Shown: positions 25,967 through 35,114 of the stretch, piece by piece
Layout of the letters: every line of letters begins with the position of its first letter
Position numbering within the stretch: the stretch's first letter is position 1
Assembly (NCBI RefSeq): GCF_008369325.1
Contig: NZ_VOBI01000003.1
Location: forward strand, 62,001 to 126,000
Direction of reading: 5' to 3'
DNA length: 64,000 nucleotides
From: Pseudomonas sp. ANT_H12B
GTDB lineage: Bacteria > Pseudomonadota > Gammaproteobacteria > Pseudomonadales > Pseudomonadaceae
Notes under the pieces: model-generated
Told to the model about the DNA's origin: nothing
Seen by the model: only the letters and a program-made list of their open reading frames with translations
Databases searched by the model: none
Program-made: the position numbers and the translations under genes

Positions 25967-27961
25967 ATGAGTGCATCGCCCACCTCCGCCAGCGGTCAGG
26001 TCCGCATGAATCCGCCGGTTTTTTATTTCGCGGCGACCTTTATTTTGTTGTTCGCCGTTGTGGTCATGGCGATACCCGAACAGGCCGGTGCCTGGTTGCT
26101 GGCCGCGCAAAACTGGGCGGCCAACACGGTCGGCTGGTACTACATGCTCGCGATGACCCTGTATCTGGTCTTCGTGGTGGTCACCGCCTTGTCCGGCTAC
26201 GGCAAGATCAAGCTCGGTGCCGACCACGACGAACCTGAATTCAGTTACCTGTCCTGGGCCGGCATGCTGTTCGCCGCCGGGATCAGCATCACGCTGTTTT
26301 TCTTTTGCGTATCCGAACCGCTGACCCATTTGGCGCAACCGCCGCAAGGCGAAGCGGGCACGGCGGATGCAGCGCGTCAGGCGATGCAGATTCTGTTTCT
26401 GCACTGGGGCCTGCACGGCTGGGGCGTGTTCGCCTTCGTCGGCATGGCGCTGGCCTACTTCGCGTACCGGCATAACCTGCCGCTGGCGTTGCGTTCGGCG
26501 CTGTATCCGCTGATCGGCAAGCGCATCAACGGCCCGATCGGCTACGCGGTGGACGGCTTCGGCATCATCGCCACGGTGTTCGGCCTGGGCGCGGACATGG
26601 GCTTTGGCGTGCTGCACCTCAACTCGGGTCTGGACTATCTGTTCGGCATCGCCCACACCCAATGGGTTCAGGTCGGTCTGATCACGTTGATGATGGGCGC
26701 GGCGATCATCGTCGCGGTGTCCGGCGTCGATAAAGGCGTGCGGGTAATGTCCGACATCAACATGCTGCTGGCCTGCGCACTGCTGCTATTCGTGTTGTTC
26801 GCCGGCCCCACGCAGCACCTGCTCAACACCTTGATCCAGAACATCGGCGACTACCTCGGCGCGTTGCCGATGAAGAGTTTCGACCTCTACGCCTACGACA
26901 AACCCAGCGACTGGCTGGGCGGTTGGACCGTGTTCTACTGGGCCTGGTGGATTGCCTGGTCGCCGTTCGTGGGCCTGTTCATCGCACGGATCTCTCGTGG
27001 CCGGACCATCCGCGAATTCGTCTTCGGCGTGCTGCTGATTCCGCTTGGCTTCACCCTGGCGTGGATGTCGATCTTCGGCAACAGCGCCATCGATCAAGTC
27101 CTCAACCACGGCATGAGCGCCCTCGGCATGTCGGCCATCGACAACCCGTCGATGACCCTTTACCTGCTGCTGGAAACCTACCCGTGGAGCAAAACTGTCA
27201 TCGCGGTGACGGTGTTCATCAGCTTCGTGTTCTTCGTCACTTCGGCCGATTCCGGCACCGTGGTGCTCTCGACGTTGTCCGCCAAGGGCGGCAATCCCGA
27301 TGAAGACGGGCCGAAATGGCTGCGGGTATTTTGGGGTGCGATGACCGCGCTGGTGACCAGTGCGCTGCTGTTCTCCGGCAGCATTGATGCGCTGAAGTCC
27401 GCGGTGGTGCTGACCTCGTTGCCGTTCTCGATGATTTTGCTGCTGATGATGTGGGGGCTGCACAAGGCGTTCTATCTGGAGTCGCAGAAGCAGATCGCGC
27501 AGCTGCATTCCCTGGCACCGGTGTCCGGTTCGAGGCGTGGCGGATGGCGTCAGCGCTTGAGCCAGGCTGTGCATTTCCCGTCTCGCGATGAGGTCTATCG
27601 TTTCCTTGAAACGACGGTGCGTCCGGCGATTGAAGAGGTGACGGCAGTGTTCGTCGAAAAGGGTTTGCACGTGGTCGCTCAGCCCGATCCGGCCAATGAC
27701 AGCGTCAGCCTGGAAATCGGTCACGGTGAGCAGCATCCGTTCATCTATCAGGTGCAGATGCGGGGTTACTTCACGCCTTCGTTCGCCCGGGGCGGGATGG
27801 GCTCCAAGGAACTCAACAACCGCCGTTACTACCGCGCCGAAGTGCATTTGAGCGAGGGCAGTCAGGACTACGATCTGGTCGGCTATACCAAGGAGCAGGT
27901 TATCAACGACATCCTCGATCAGTACGAACGGCACATGCAGTTTCTGCATTTGGTGCGTTGA
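25967..27961 (+). CDS. betT: BCCT-family choline transporter BetT
   Basis: 664-residue transporter for choline, driven by ion or proton gradient, inner membrane, twelve predicted helices. The BCCT signature region is around FYWAWWIAWSPFVGLFIARIS and the glycine-rich GLGADMGFGVLHLNSGLDYL. A long hydrophilic C-terminal tail of about 140 residues (from SRRGGWRQRL) matches osmosensing BetT proteins. ATG 25967 with GAGG was selected; the longer frame lacks a ribosome site. Monocistronic by spacing. Confidence 0.9.
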   Translation: MSASPTSASGQVRMNPPVFYFAATFILLFAVVVMAIPEQAGAWLLAAQNWAANTVGWYYMLAMTLYLVFVVVTALSGYGKIKLGADHDEPEFSYLSWAGMLFAAGISITLFFFCVSEPLTHLAQPPQGEAGTADAARQAMQILFLHWGLHGWGVFAFVGMALAYFAYRHNLPLALRSALYPLIGKRINGPIGYAVDGFGIIATVFGLGADMGFGVLHLNSGLDYLFGIAHTQWVQVGLITLMMGAAIIVAVSGVDKGVRVMSDINMLLACALLLFVLFAGPTQHLLNTLIQNIGDYLGALPMKSFDLYAYDKPSDWLGGWTVFYWAWWIAWSPFVGLFIARISRGRTIREFVFGVLLIPLGFTLAWMSIFGNSAIDQVLNHGMSALGMSAIDNPSMTLYLLLETYPWSKTVIAVTVFISFVFFVTSADSGTVVLSTLSAKGGNPDEDGPKWLRVFWGAMTALVTSALLFSGSIDALKSAVVLTSLPFSMILLLMMWGLHKAFYLESQKQIAQLHSLAPVSGSRRGGWRQRLSQAVHFPSRDEVYRFLETTVRPAIEEVTAVFVEKGLHVVAQPDPANDSVSLEIGHGEQHPFIYQVQMRGYFTPSFARGGMGSKELNNRRYYRAEVHLSEGSQDYDLVGYTKEQVINDILDQYERHMQFLHLVR

Positions 27962-27978
27962 TCGAGAACCGGTGGCGC

Positions 27979-28239
27979 TCAGGTTTCGCTGCTCATCACC
28001 ATGAACAGCACCAGCGCCGCCACCGGTACACCGAATACGGCGCTGCCAACCATCAGTTCTGTGCTCAACGACTGGCCGGCGGTGACCATGCCGACTGCGC
28101 CGTTGATCAACGTCAGTGCCAGCCACAACACGGCAAAGCTGTAGGCCAGGACCTGGCGCGGGAAGCCGATTTTCTCACCGATGAACAGCATCAGCGCCAG
28201 CAGGACCAGGCCGAAGAAGATGATGATGGTGGTGTGCAT
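27979..28239 (-). CDS. small membrane protein, unknown
   Basis: 86 residues with three hydrophobic segments: TIIIFFGLVLLALMLFIG, LAYSFAVLWLALTLINGAVG and VFGVPVAALVLFMVM. No family name is recognised. It is the last gene of the minus-strand run that starts at the SDR gene at 30100, 22 bp after the DoxX stop. Ends 18 bp from the betT stop (convergent). Confidence 0.75.
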   Translation of the reverse strand: MHTTIIIFFGLVLLALMLFIGEKIGFPRQVLAYSFAVLWLALTLINGAVGMVTAGQSLSTELMVGSAVFGVPVAALVLFMVMSSET

Positions 28240-28261
28240 GGTGAAGTCCTCGCGACGACTT

Positions 28262-28729
28262 TCAGAGTTCTCGACCTAGAGTGTGGTCGAGTGAGTAGCG
28301 TCCTGCTCCGCGAAACAGGATGTACAGCGATAGAAACGCCATCAACACCGGGTATTCGATGCCACGGTCGATCCAGGGCCAGGTCGGTCCGAGAATACTG
28401 GCGATCGTCAGCATCTGGATACCCATCATCGCCGCCAGCAGGCGCGTCCCCAGTCCCAGAACCAGCAGGAATCCGCCGACGCCTTCCAGCAACGCCACCA
28501 CCAGGCCAATCAGGCCTGGCATAGGCAAGTGCAGGAGGTTCTGGATCAAGTTGATCGACGCGGCCATCGGGTCCGCCATCGAGCCGTGCGACTGGCCGAG
28601 CAGTTTGGGCAGGCCGTGGGTCACCATGATCACGCCGAACGTGGCGCGTAACAGGGCGTAGGAAACGGGTTCGCCGAGGCGGTAAAGCGGCGCGAGTGCC
28701 GGAATAAGCAAGGTCGGGTTCTGGCGCAT
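28262..28729 (-). CDS. DoxX-family membrane protein
   Basis: 155-residue DoxX/SURF4-like membrane protein with four predicted helices; typical motif VTHGLPKLLG early and LEGVGGFLLVLGLGTRL in the middle. ATG 28729 behind GGAG was selected over an upstream start lying near a REP. It sits in the minus-strand SDR operon, commonly seen for DoxX proteins in pseudomonads, whose function remains vague (redox-linked). Confidence 0.8.
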   Translation of the reverse strand: MRQNPTLLIPALAPLYRLGEPVSYALLRATFGVIMVTHGLPKLLGQSHGSMADPMAASINLIQNLLHLPMPGLIGLVVALLEGVGGFLLVLGLGTRLLAAMMGIQMLTIASILGPTWPWIDRGIEYPVLMAFLSLYILFRGAGRYSLDHTLGREL

Positions 28730-28756
28730 GGGAGCTCCGAGGCATGTGTCATCAAT

Positions 28757-28787
28757 GATCGGTCCCACGCGCAGCGTGGGAATGATC
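28757..28787. repeat. REP element, GTTCCCACGC family (variant)
   Basis: Palindrome with a CGCGCAGCG centre, two arm mismatches from the consensus, between the DoxX gene and the SDR pseudogene. Confidence 0.75.
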
Positions 28788-28803
28788 GGTGTCAGGGCGG
28801 ACG

Positions 28804-29168
28804 TTAGCGCCGCGTCGGTTTCAACAGGTCTTCCAGGCCGATGCGGCGGAACATCTCGGCGCGTACCCGATCGGCCATGGCGGTGACGATTTCCGCGCCC
28901 TCTTCAGATGGGTCGATATGCCGGCGAAACGGACGAGTGCCGAAGGGCATCCCGACGATCTCGACGATAGCGTTGGCCACCTCGCCCACATCGGCGTCTG
29001 CCGGTTCCAGCGCGGCCAGACCTTTGAGTGCCTGATCCGGGACTCCGGCGTAAAGGCCTTCGTTGTATTCGGCGGCGCGGGCCTGATCGGCGGGTGAGCC
29101 GGAGTGCACGAAGTGGTTGGTGCGCCAAAACCGCTGGAAGCACCGGTAATCAGAATGACGGATTTCAT
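28804..29168 (-). pseudogene. short-chain dehydrogenase remnant, internal deletion
   Basis: Starts as a normal SDR with MKSVILITGASSGFGA (Rossmann NAD-binding motif) and then continues in a different frame with a typical SDR C-terminus, SGSPADQARAAEYNEGLYAG ... GMPFGTRPFRRHIDPSEEG ... FRRIGLEDLLKP. The two parts join near 29110-29125, so the central ~150 codons, including the catalytic Tyr-Lys, are missing. Its start overlaps the frame-shifted small gene upstream by ATGA, evidence of an originally coupled operon. No functional enzyme is expected. Confidence 0.8.
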
Positions 29169-29327
29169 AGCGTTGACCTCTGCACCGTAAGGGAGGTTTC
29201 AGGCGCGACGGAGAAGACGTAGAACGCGACCCAACCGACAAACATCGCCCAGACCGGCAGGGTCAGCGAACAGCGTAAACATCAATTTCGATTGCCCGGT
29301 GTGGGCGGTGTGGGCTGGATGACTCAT
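29165..29327 (-). pseudogene. small membrane protein gene, frameshifted
   Basis: A strong ribosome site (AAGGAG) precedes ATG 29327, giving MSHPAHTAHTGQSKLMF, after which the frame turns into arginine-rich nonsense. In the +1 frame the sequence continues SLTLPVWAMFVGWVAFYVFS, a clear membrane helix, and ends TGA at 29165-29167, overlapping the next ATG by ATGA. A single-base indel near 29265-29280 explains this. It could be a sequencing error. Confidence 0.65.
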
Positions 29328-29359
29328 GATTTTCTTCTCCTTGACCCGAGTGAGGCTGC

Positions 29360-30100
29360 TCAGACGAGGCCGCCATTGACGCGCAGGATTTGCCCGTTCA
29401 CCCACGCTGAGTCCGGGCCGACCAGGAAGGACACAACGCGCGAGATGTCTTCCGGCTGAGCCAGACGTTCCAGCGGAGGCATCTTGGCGAAGGTCCGGAT
29501 TTGCTCTTCGCTCTTGCCCTGCAAGAACAGATCGGTCACCACCGGGCCGGGTGCGACGGCGTTGACGGTGATGTTGCGACCGCGCATTTCCTTGGCGAAC
29601 ACCTGGGTCAGCGATTCCACCGCCGCTTTGCTGGCGATGTACACGGCGTAGCCCGGCAGGTTCATGCCGACGGTGCTGCTGGAGAAGTTGACGATCCGGC
29701 CACCGCTGTTCAGGCGGGTGGCCGCTTCACGCAGGGTGTTGAAAGTGCCCCGAGCGTGGATGTTGAAGTTTTGGTCGAACAGCTCATCGGTGTGTTGCGC
29801 CAGCGGCATGACTTTAAGGATTCCGGCGTTGTTGATCAGGACGTCGACCTTGCCCAGTTGTGTTTCGGTCTCGTCGAACATCCGGCGCACGTCGTCGGCA
29901 TTGGCCACATCGGCCTTGATCGCTATGGCCTGATGGCCCGCCTGACGCAGTTCCACAACCAGTTTCGAGGCTTCAGTGGCGCTGCTGGCGTAGTTGATGG
30001 CGACGGCAAAACCTTCGCTGGCCAGTTGTTTGGCAATCACGGCGCCGATGCCGCGAGAGGCGCCGGTCACGATGGCGACTTTGGTCGTTTGAGTAGTCAT
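29360..30100 (-). CDS. short-chain dehydrogenase/reductase
   Basis: 246-residue SDR, 3-oxoacyl-reductase-like. Cofactor motif TGASRGIG (12-19), NNAG (90-93), catalytic Ser in FSSSTVG and Tyr154/Lys158 in YIASK are all present. AAGGAA ribosome site before ATG 30100. First gene of a minus-strand operon with two broken genes and DoxX; divergent from a LysR gene that may control it. Substrate unknown; NADP preference is suggested by the Arg in ASRG. Confidence 0.88.
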   Translation of the reverse strand: MTTQTTKVAIVTGASRGIGAVIAKQLASEGFAVAINYASSATEASKLVVELRQAGHQAIAIKADVANADDVRRMFDETETQLGKVDVLINNAGILKVMPLAQHTDELFDQNFNIHARGTFNTLREAATRLNSGGRIVNFSSSTVGMNLPGYAVYIASKAAVESLTQVFAKEMRGRNITVNAVAPGPVVTDLFLQGKSEEQIRTFAKMPPLERLAQPEDISRVVSFLVGPDSAWVNGQILRVNGGLV

Positions 30101-30229
30101 GGCAAAGGTTCCTTGGAAGTTGTTTGCTTGGAGGGGAAGCCAGATTCACATGTTTACTCAGGCCGATAAATGCACGAGAGTTGCCTTGACTGTTCAATAA
30201 TCGCCAACAATCGAGTGCCGGAGACCCAC

Positions 30230-31120
30230 GTGGATCAAGTCAAAGCGATGAAGGTTTTCGTGCGGATTTATGAGCGCAGCAGCTTCACGCTGGCCGCCGA
30301 TGACTTGAATCTGCCGCGGGCGACGCTGACCCATACGCTGAATCAGTTCGAAGCCTGGCTGGGTACTCGTTTACTAGAGCGCAGTACGCGTAAGGTCCGT
30401 CCTACGCTGGATGGCGAGGCGTACTACCTGCGTTGCGTGCAATTGCTGGCAGAACTGGAAGAAGCAGAACTGGCCTTTCGCAGCGTGGCGCCGAAAGGGC
30501 GGTTACGGGTCGACTTGCACGGCACGCTGGCCAGGCATTTTGTGATCCCCGCGTTGCCGCAGTTTATGGCGCGCTACCCGGACATCGAACTGTCCATCAG
30601 CGAGGCCGACCGCTTTGTCGACTTGATCGCCGAAGGCGTCGACTGCGTGCTGCGCGCCGGCACCTTGGGCGACTCGGCGCTGATCGGAAAACGCGTGGCC
30701 AACCTGCGACAAATCACCTGTGCCAGCCCCGCTTACCTTCGCAAATTCGGCGAGCCGAAGCATCTCGATGATCTTAAAAACCATCGCGCGGTGAACTACG
30801 TTTCGCGTACCACCGCCAAGCAGTTTCCGTTTGAATTCATGGTCGATGGCGAACTGAAGGAAGTCACCATCGATGGCGCGTTATCGGTGTTTGGCGCAGA
30901 GATTTATGCCGCCTCGGCGATAGCCGGGCTGGGTTTGATCCAGTGCCCGCACTACCGAATGGAAACGCAGATTTCCCAAGGGCTGGTGCAGGAAATTCTC
31001 ACCAACACCCCACCGCCGCCGATGCCGGTTTCAGTGCTGTATCCCCACAACCGACATATGTCGCCACGGGTTCGGGTATTTGTGGATTGGTTGGGGGAAG
31101 TGTTTGCGGATGCTGTTTGA
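30230..31120 (+). CDS. LysR-family transcriptional regulator
   Basis: 296-residue LTTR. The winged helix-turn-helix occupies residues 1-60 (VFVRIYERSSFTLAADDLNL, LLERSTRKVRPT) and the effector domain follows. Start is GTG 30230 with GGAG seven bases upstream; the longer open frame is dismissed. Divergent from the SDR operon with a 129 bp gap, the classic LysR arrangement, so it probably regulates that operon. Confidence 0.88.
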   Translation: MDQVKAMKVFVRIYERSSFTLAADDLNLPRATLTHTLNQFEAWLGTRLLERSTRKVRPTLDGEAYYLRCVQLLAELEEAELAFRSVAPKGRLRVDLHGTLARHFVIPALPQFMARYPDIELSISEADRFVDLIAEGVDCVLRAGTLGDSALIGKRVANLRQITCASPAYLRKFGEPKHLDDLKNHRAVNYVSRTTAKQFPFEFMVDGELKEVTIDGALSVFGAEIYAASAIAGLGLIQCPHYRMETQISQGLVQEILTNTPPPPMPVSVLYPHNRHMSPRVRVFVDWLGEVFADAV

Positions 31121-31131
31121 CCCCGTCCCCT

Positions 31132-31180
31132 GATCGCCCCCACGCTCTGTGTGGGAATGCAGCCCGGGACGCTCCACGGC
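31132..31180. repeat. partial REP pair (GTTCCCACGC family)
   Basis: GATCGCCCCCACGCTCTGTGTGGG palindrome followed by half of the GGGACGCTCC middle hairpin; the right REP is missing, so this is an eroded copy. Confidence 0.65.
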
Positions 31181-31307
31181 AAACATGAAATATGTGAAAC
31201 GTTTCAGCATTTCTCTAGTCCGGGGGTTATCGGCGTTTGTCTGGGCGTATGCTGGGCAACTTGCGAAGCAGTCGATACCAAATTCAAGACAGACAAGAGA
31301 GGATTCG

Positions 31308-32345
31308 ATGACCTACACCGCTGCCGAAAACCGCTATGACTCCATCCCTTACCGCCGCGTAGGCCGCAGCGGGCTGGTGCTGCCGGCGCTGTCACTGGGC
31401 CTGTGGCACAACTTCGGTGACAGCACGCCGATCGACACTCAGCGTTCGTTACTGCGTACCGCGTTTGATCTTGGCATCAACCATTTCGACCTGGCCAACA
31501 ACTACGGCCCGCCGTACGGCAGCGCCGAGATCAATTTCGGCCGTTTGCTGCGTGAAGATTTCAAGCCGTATCGCGACGAGCTGATCATCTCCAGCAAGGC
31601 CGGTTGGGACATGTGGGCCGGCCCTTATGGTCAGGGCGGCGGTTCGCGCAAATACGTGCTGGCCAGCCTTGATCAGAGCCTGCAGCGCCTGGGTCTGGAC
31701 TACGTGGACATTTTCTATTCCCACCGCTTCGACCCGGACACGCCGCTGGAAGAAACCGCCAGCGCACTGGCCACCGCGGTACAACAGGGCAAGGCGTTGT
31801 ACATCGGTATCTCCTCGTACTCGGGGGTTAAAACCCGTGAAATGGCCGCGCTGCTGAAAGAGTGGAAAGTGCCGTTGCTGATTCACCAGCCGGCTTACAA
31901 CCTGCTCAATCGCTGGGTGGAAAAAGACCTGTTGGATACGACGGACGAACTCGGTACGGGCGTGATTGCGTTCACTCCGCTGGCTCAAGGGCTGCTGACC
32001 GACAAGTATCTGAACGGCGTGCCGGCAGATGCGCGGGTTAACCGTCCGGGCGGTGGTTCTTTGCAGGCGTCTCATCTGTCTGAGACCAACATCGCGCACG
32101 TGCGTGCACTCAATGAGATTGCCCAGCGTCGTGGTCAGAGCCTGGCTCAGTTGGCATTGGCGTGGACGTTACGCGATCCGCGCGTGACGTCGGCGTTGAT
32201 CGGTGCGAGCCGGCCGGAGCAGATTATCGAGAACGTCGGCGCATTGAAAAATTTGAGCTTTAGTGCCGAAGAGCTGGCGGAAATTGACCGGTTTGCCCAG
32301 GAGGGCGGGGTCAATCTTTGGGAGAAGCCTTCGACGGCTGAGTAA
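31308..32345 (+). CDS. gpr: aldo/keto reductase, L-glyceraldehyde 3-phosphate reductase type
   Basis: 345-residue NADPH-dependent aldo-keto reductase (AKR14/YghZ-like). (beta/alpha)8 barrel with the tetrad Asp in FDLANNYGPPYGSAE (Asp, Tyr), Lys in ISSKAGWDMW and His in FYSHRFDPDTP. C-terminal NADP region ALIGASRPEQIIENV. Start ATG 31308 with GAGAGG; the longer frame extends through a REP. YghZ detoxifies methylglyoxal and reduces L-glyceraldehyde 3-phosphate. Monocistronic. Confidence 0.88.
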   Translation: MTYTAAENRYDSIPYRRVGRSGLVLPALSLGLWHNFGDSTPIDTQRSLLRTAFDLGINHFDLANNYGPPYGSAEINFGRLLREDFKPYRDELIISSKAGWDMWAGPYGQGGGSRKYVLASLDQSLQRLGLDYVDIFYSHRFDPDTPLEETASALATAVQQGKALYIGISSYSGVKTREMAALLKEWKVPLLIHQPAYNLLNRWVEKDLLDTTDELGTGVIAFTPLAQGLLTDKYLNGVPADARVNRPGGGSLQASHLSETNIAHVRALNEIAQRRGQSLAQLALAWTLRDPRVTSALIGASRPEQIIENVGALKNLSFSAEELAEIDRFAQEGGVNLWEKPSTAE

Positions 32346-32385
32346 GCTTTTCGGCGCCGGGTCTGTCGGCGCCTGTTCCGGCCTC

Positions 32386-32458
32386 ATCGCGAGCAGGCTC
32401 GCTCCCACAGGGTCTGTGCCTGACGCAAATCCACTGTGGGAGCGAGCCTGCTCGCGAT
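32386..32458. repeat. REP pair (GTGGGAGCG family)
   Basis: Two perfect 25-bp inverted arms, ATCGCGAGCAGGCTCGCTCC plus CACAG and its complement, with a 23-nt spacer, between gpr and tauD (convergent). May serve as a shared terminator. Confidence 0.88.
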
Positions 32459-32490
32459 TGGGCCAGAACAGACAGCAAAGAACTCAGGGA

Positions 32491-33333
32491 TTACCGGAAA
32501 AACGGCACATCCCCCAACACTGTCGCCCGCTGCATCACCCGCCGCGCCGGCCGGTAATCATCCACGGCGTAATGCTGTGTCACGCGGTTGTCCCAAAATG
32601 CCACGTCGTCCTTCTGCCAACGCCAGCGAATCGTAAATTCCGGCCGTGTGGCGTGGGCAAACAGAAACTTCAGAATCACCTCGCTTTCGGTCTCCGACAG
32701 CTCGTTGATCTTCGACGTGAAGCCTTCATTGACGAACAACGAACGGCGCCCGCTGACCGGGTGCGTGCGAATGACCGGGTGCGACAGCGGCGGATTCTTC
32801 CTGCGTGCCTCTTCCCACTGGGCCAACGCCTCAGGCGTGTTGCCGTAGCGTTCCAACGGGAACGAACGAGTGAAATCGTGGGTGGCCGTCCGCCCTTCGA
32901 GCAAGGATTTCATCGGCGCCGAAAGCGCTTCGTACGCCGCGATGCCACTGGCCCACAACGTGTCGCCGCCAAATTCCGGCAGCAACTTGGCGCTGAGCAC
33001 CGCGCCCAGGGCCGGGGTCGGCAGGAAGGTCACGTCGGTGTGCCAGATCGCGTTGTCACGAACGTCAGTGACGGCGGTATCGAGGATCAGCACTTCCGGC
33101 TGTTCCGGCACATTCGGGTAGATCGGATGAATGTGCAGGTCGCCGAAGTTGGCGGCGAAACGCGCCTGTTGCTGCGGTGTGATTGGCTGATCGCGGAAGA
33201 ACAACACTTGATGCTTGAGCAGCGCCTGCTCGATGGCGTCGCGCTGCTCCAGGTTCAGCGGTTGGCTGATGTCGACGCCACTGATCTGTGCGCCGAGGGC
33301 GTAGCTTAAGGGGACGATGGTCAGGTTGCTCAT
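32491..33333 (-). CDS. tauD: taurine dioxygenase
   Basis: 280-residue Fe(II)/2-oxoglutarate dioxygenase that converts taurine to aminoacetaldehyde and sulfite. Iron ligands H98 and D100 (HTDV) and H254 (TQHY) are visible, with the 2-oxoglutarate arginine in [12 protein letters not shown]. Length equals E. coli TauD closely. ATG 33333 chosen. Separated from tauC by a REP pair; still in the tauABC-D order and strand. Confidence 0.93.
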   Translation of the reverse strand: MSNLTIVPLSYALGAQISGVDISQPLNLEQRDAIEQALLKHQVLFFRDQPITPQQQARFAANFGDLHIHPIYPNVPEQPEVLILDTAVTDVRDNAIWHTDVTFLPTPALGAVLSAKLLPEFGGDTLWASGIAAYEALSAPMKSLLEGRTATHDFTRSFPLERYGNTPEALAQWEEARRKNPPLSHPVIRTHPVSGRRSLFVNEGFTSKINELSETESEVILKFLFAHATRPEFTIRWRWQKDDVAFWDNRVTQHYAVDDYRPARRVMQRATVLGDVPFFR

Positions 33334-33362
33334 GGTCTTTCTCTTCAATTCAGGACGCTTTC

Positions 33363-33453
33363 CTGTGGGAGCGAGCCTGCTCGCGATTGCAGAGTGTCAG
33401 GCGATATTGCTGTGACTGATACATCGCTATCGCGAGCAGGCTCGCTCCCACAG
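33363..33453. repeat. REP pair (GTGGGAGCG family)
   Basis: Perfect 25-bp arms in inverted orientation with a 41-nt spacer, lying inside the tau operon between tauC and tauD. It could lower tauD expression relative to tauABC. Confidence 0.88.
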
Positions 33454-33474
33454 GGGATCTAACATGATGAACAC

Positions 33475-34308
33475 TCAGTGAGCCTGGCCATGCCACGGCA
33501 CCAGTTTGCGTTGCAGGGCGCGCAAGCCCATCTCCATGGCGAAGGCGATCAGGGCGATCACCAGAATCCCCAGCACCACCACATCAGTGACCAGAAACTG
33601 CGCGGCCGACTGCACCATGAACCCCAAACCACTGGTGGCGGCGATCAATTCGGCGGCGACCAGCGTCGACCAACCCACACCCAAGCCAATTCGCACACCG
33701 GTCAAAATATCCGGCAGCGCGCTCGGCAGAATCACATGGCGAATCAACTGAGCCTTAGTCGCGCCCAACGACTGCGCGGCGCGCAATTTGGCCGGGTCGA
33801 CGGTACGCACGCCGGTCGCCGTAGCGATGGCGATCGGGGCGAAGATCGCCAGGTAGATCAGCAAGACTTTCGACAGCTCGCCGATGCCGCACCAGATCAC
33901 GATCAGCGGCAGATAAGCCAGCGGTGGAATCGGCCGGTAGAACTCGATCAGCGGATCGAGAATGCCGCGAGCAATACGGTTGTCACCGATGGCGATGCCG
34001 ACCGGCACGGCGGTCAGCACCGCGAAGCCCAGACCCAGACCGATTCGGCTGAGGCTCGCGCCAAGGTGCTGCCATAACGTTGAATCCATGTAGCCGGTGG
34101 TCACCAGCAGCCAGCCTTTTTGCAGCACCGCGGAGGGTGGCGGCAGGAACAGCGGTTCGATCATTGCAGTGGCGGTGACAGCCCACCAGATAACCACGAG
34201 TGCGACAAGCGTCAGCAGGCTGATCCAGCGCGTGCTCAAACTGCGACGGACCGCAATGACCGTCGAACCCGGTTTCACCGTGACGGCCGGAATTTCATAG
34301 CTGCTCAT
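33475..34308 (-). CDS. tauC: taurine ABC transporter permease
   Basis: 277-residue inner-membrane permease of the SsuC/TauC family, about six helices with coupling motif [20 protein letters not shown]. The start overlaps the tauB stop by ATGA (34305-34308). Acts with TauA and TauB in sulfonate import during sulfate starvation. Confidence 0.93.
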   Translation of the reverse strand: MSSYEIPAVTVKPGSTVIAVRRSLSTRWISLLTLVALVVIWWAVTATAMIEPLFLPPPSAVLQKGWLLVTTGYMDSTLWQHLGASLSRIGLGLGFAVLTAVPVGIAIGDNRIARGILDPLIEFYRPIPPLAYLPLIVIWCGIGELSKVLLIYLAIFAPIAIATATGVRTVDPAKLRAAQSLGATKAQLIRHVILPSALPDILTGVRIGLGVGWSTLVAAELIAATSGLGFMVQSAAQFLVTDVVVLGILVIALIAFAMEMGLRALQRKLVPWHGQAH

Positions 34309-35099
34309 GCGCGCTCCTGCCGCCGGACGGCGCTGCGTTGGGAGAACACTTTGGCGAGCACGTGTTCGCGGGTTTCGATAAAGCGCGGGTCGGATTTGAT
34401 TGCCCGTGCCGACTCGCCGGCAGCGTAGCGCTGACCGAAATCCAGACTCAGACGCTCAACGATTTGCCCAGGATTGGGCGCCAGCAGAATCAGATCCGTG
34501 GCGAGAAACACTGCTTCTTCGATGTCGTGAGTAATCAGGAAAACGGGTTTTGCGGTGCGCTGCCAGACTTGCAGCAGCAGCTCCTGCATCTGTTCGCGAG
34601 TGAAGGCATCGAGGGCGCCGAAGGGCTCGTCCATCAGCAATACTCGGGGATCAGCAGCAAGCGCACGGGCCAGACCCACACGTTGCTTCTGGCCACCCGA
34701 GAGTTGCCAGATCCGGCGGTTTTCGAAGCCGCAAAGGTCCACCAAAGCGAGCATTTCCCGAGCGCGGATTTCCCGTTTGTCCCGGGAAATGCCGGCCAGT
34801 TCCAGGCCGAAACCGACGTTGGCCAGCACGTCCTGCCAAGGCAGCAGGGCATCGTCCTGGAACACCACGCCGCGTTCGGCGCTCGGGCCTTTGACCGGCA
34901 CGCCATCGAGGGTGATGCGCCCGGCACTGGGCTCGACGAAACCGGCAATCAGGTTCAACAGCGAAGTCTTGCCACTGCCGGACGGGCCGAGGGCGACCAG
35001 CAATTGCTGGGGGCCAAGGCTCAGGGAAATATCCGCCAGCACCGGTTCCGGACTGCCGGGGTACTGTGCGCTGATGCGCTCCAGCTGAAGCAAAGCCAT
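34305..35099 (-). CDS. tauB: taurine ABC transporter ATP-binding protein
   Basis: 264-residue ATPase: Walker A GPSGSGKT, signature LSGGQKQR, Walker [14 protein letters not shown]-loop [11 protein letters not shown]. Typical nitrate/sulfonate/taurine family length. Fifteen bases after tauA. Confidence 0.93.
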   Translation of the reverse strand: MALLQLERISAQYPGSPEPVLADISLSLGPQQLLVALGPSGSGKTSLLNLIAGFVEPSAGRITLDGVPVKGPSAERGVVFQDDALLPWQDVLANVGFGLELAGISRDKREIRAREMLALVDLCGFENRRIWQLSGGQKQRVGLARALAADPRVLLMDEPFGALDAFTREQMQELLLQVWQRTAKPVFLITHDIEEAVFLATDLILLAPNPGQIVERLSLDFGQRYAAGESARAIKSDPRFIETREHVLAKVFSQRSAVRRQERA

Positions 35100-35114
35100 C
35101 GCAGTTAACTCCGA

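Noticed and set aside
32386..33453. Repeats considered as a CRISPR array
   Set aside because: Only inverted REP pairs with different spacer lengths, not direct repeats with regular spacers, and no cas genes.
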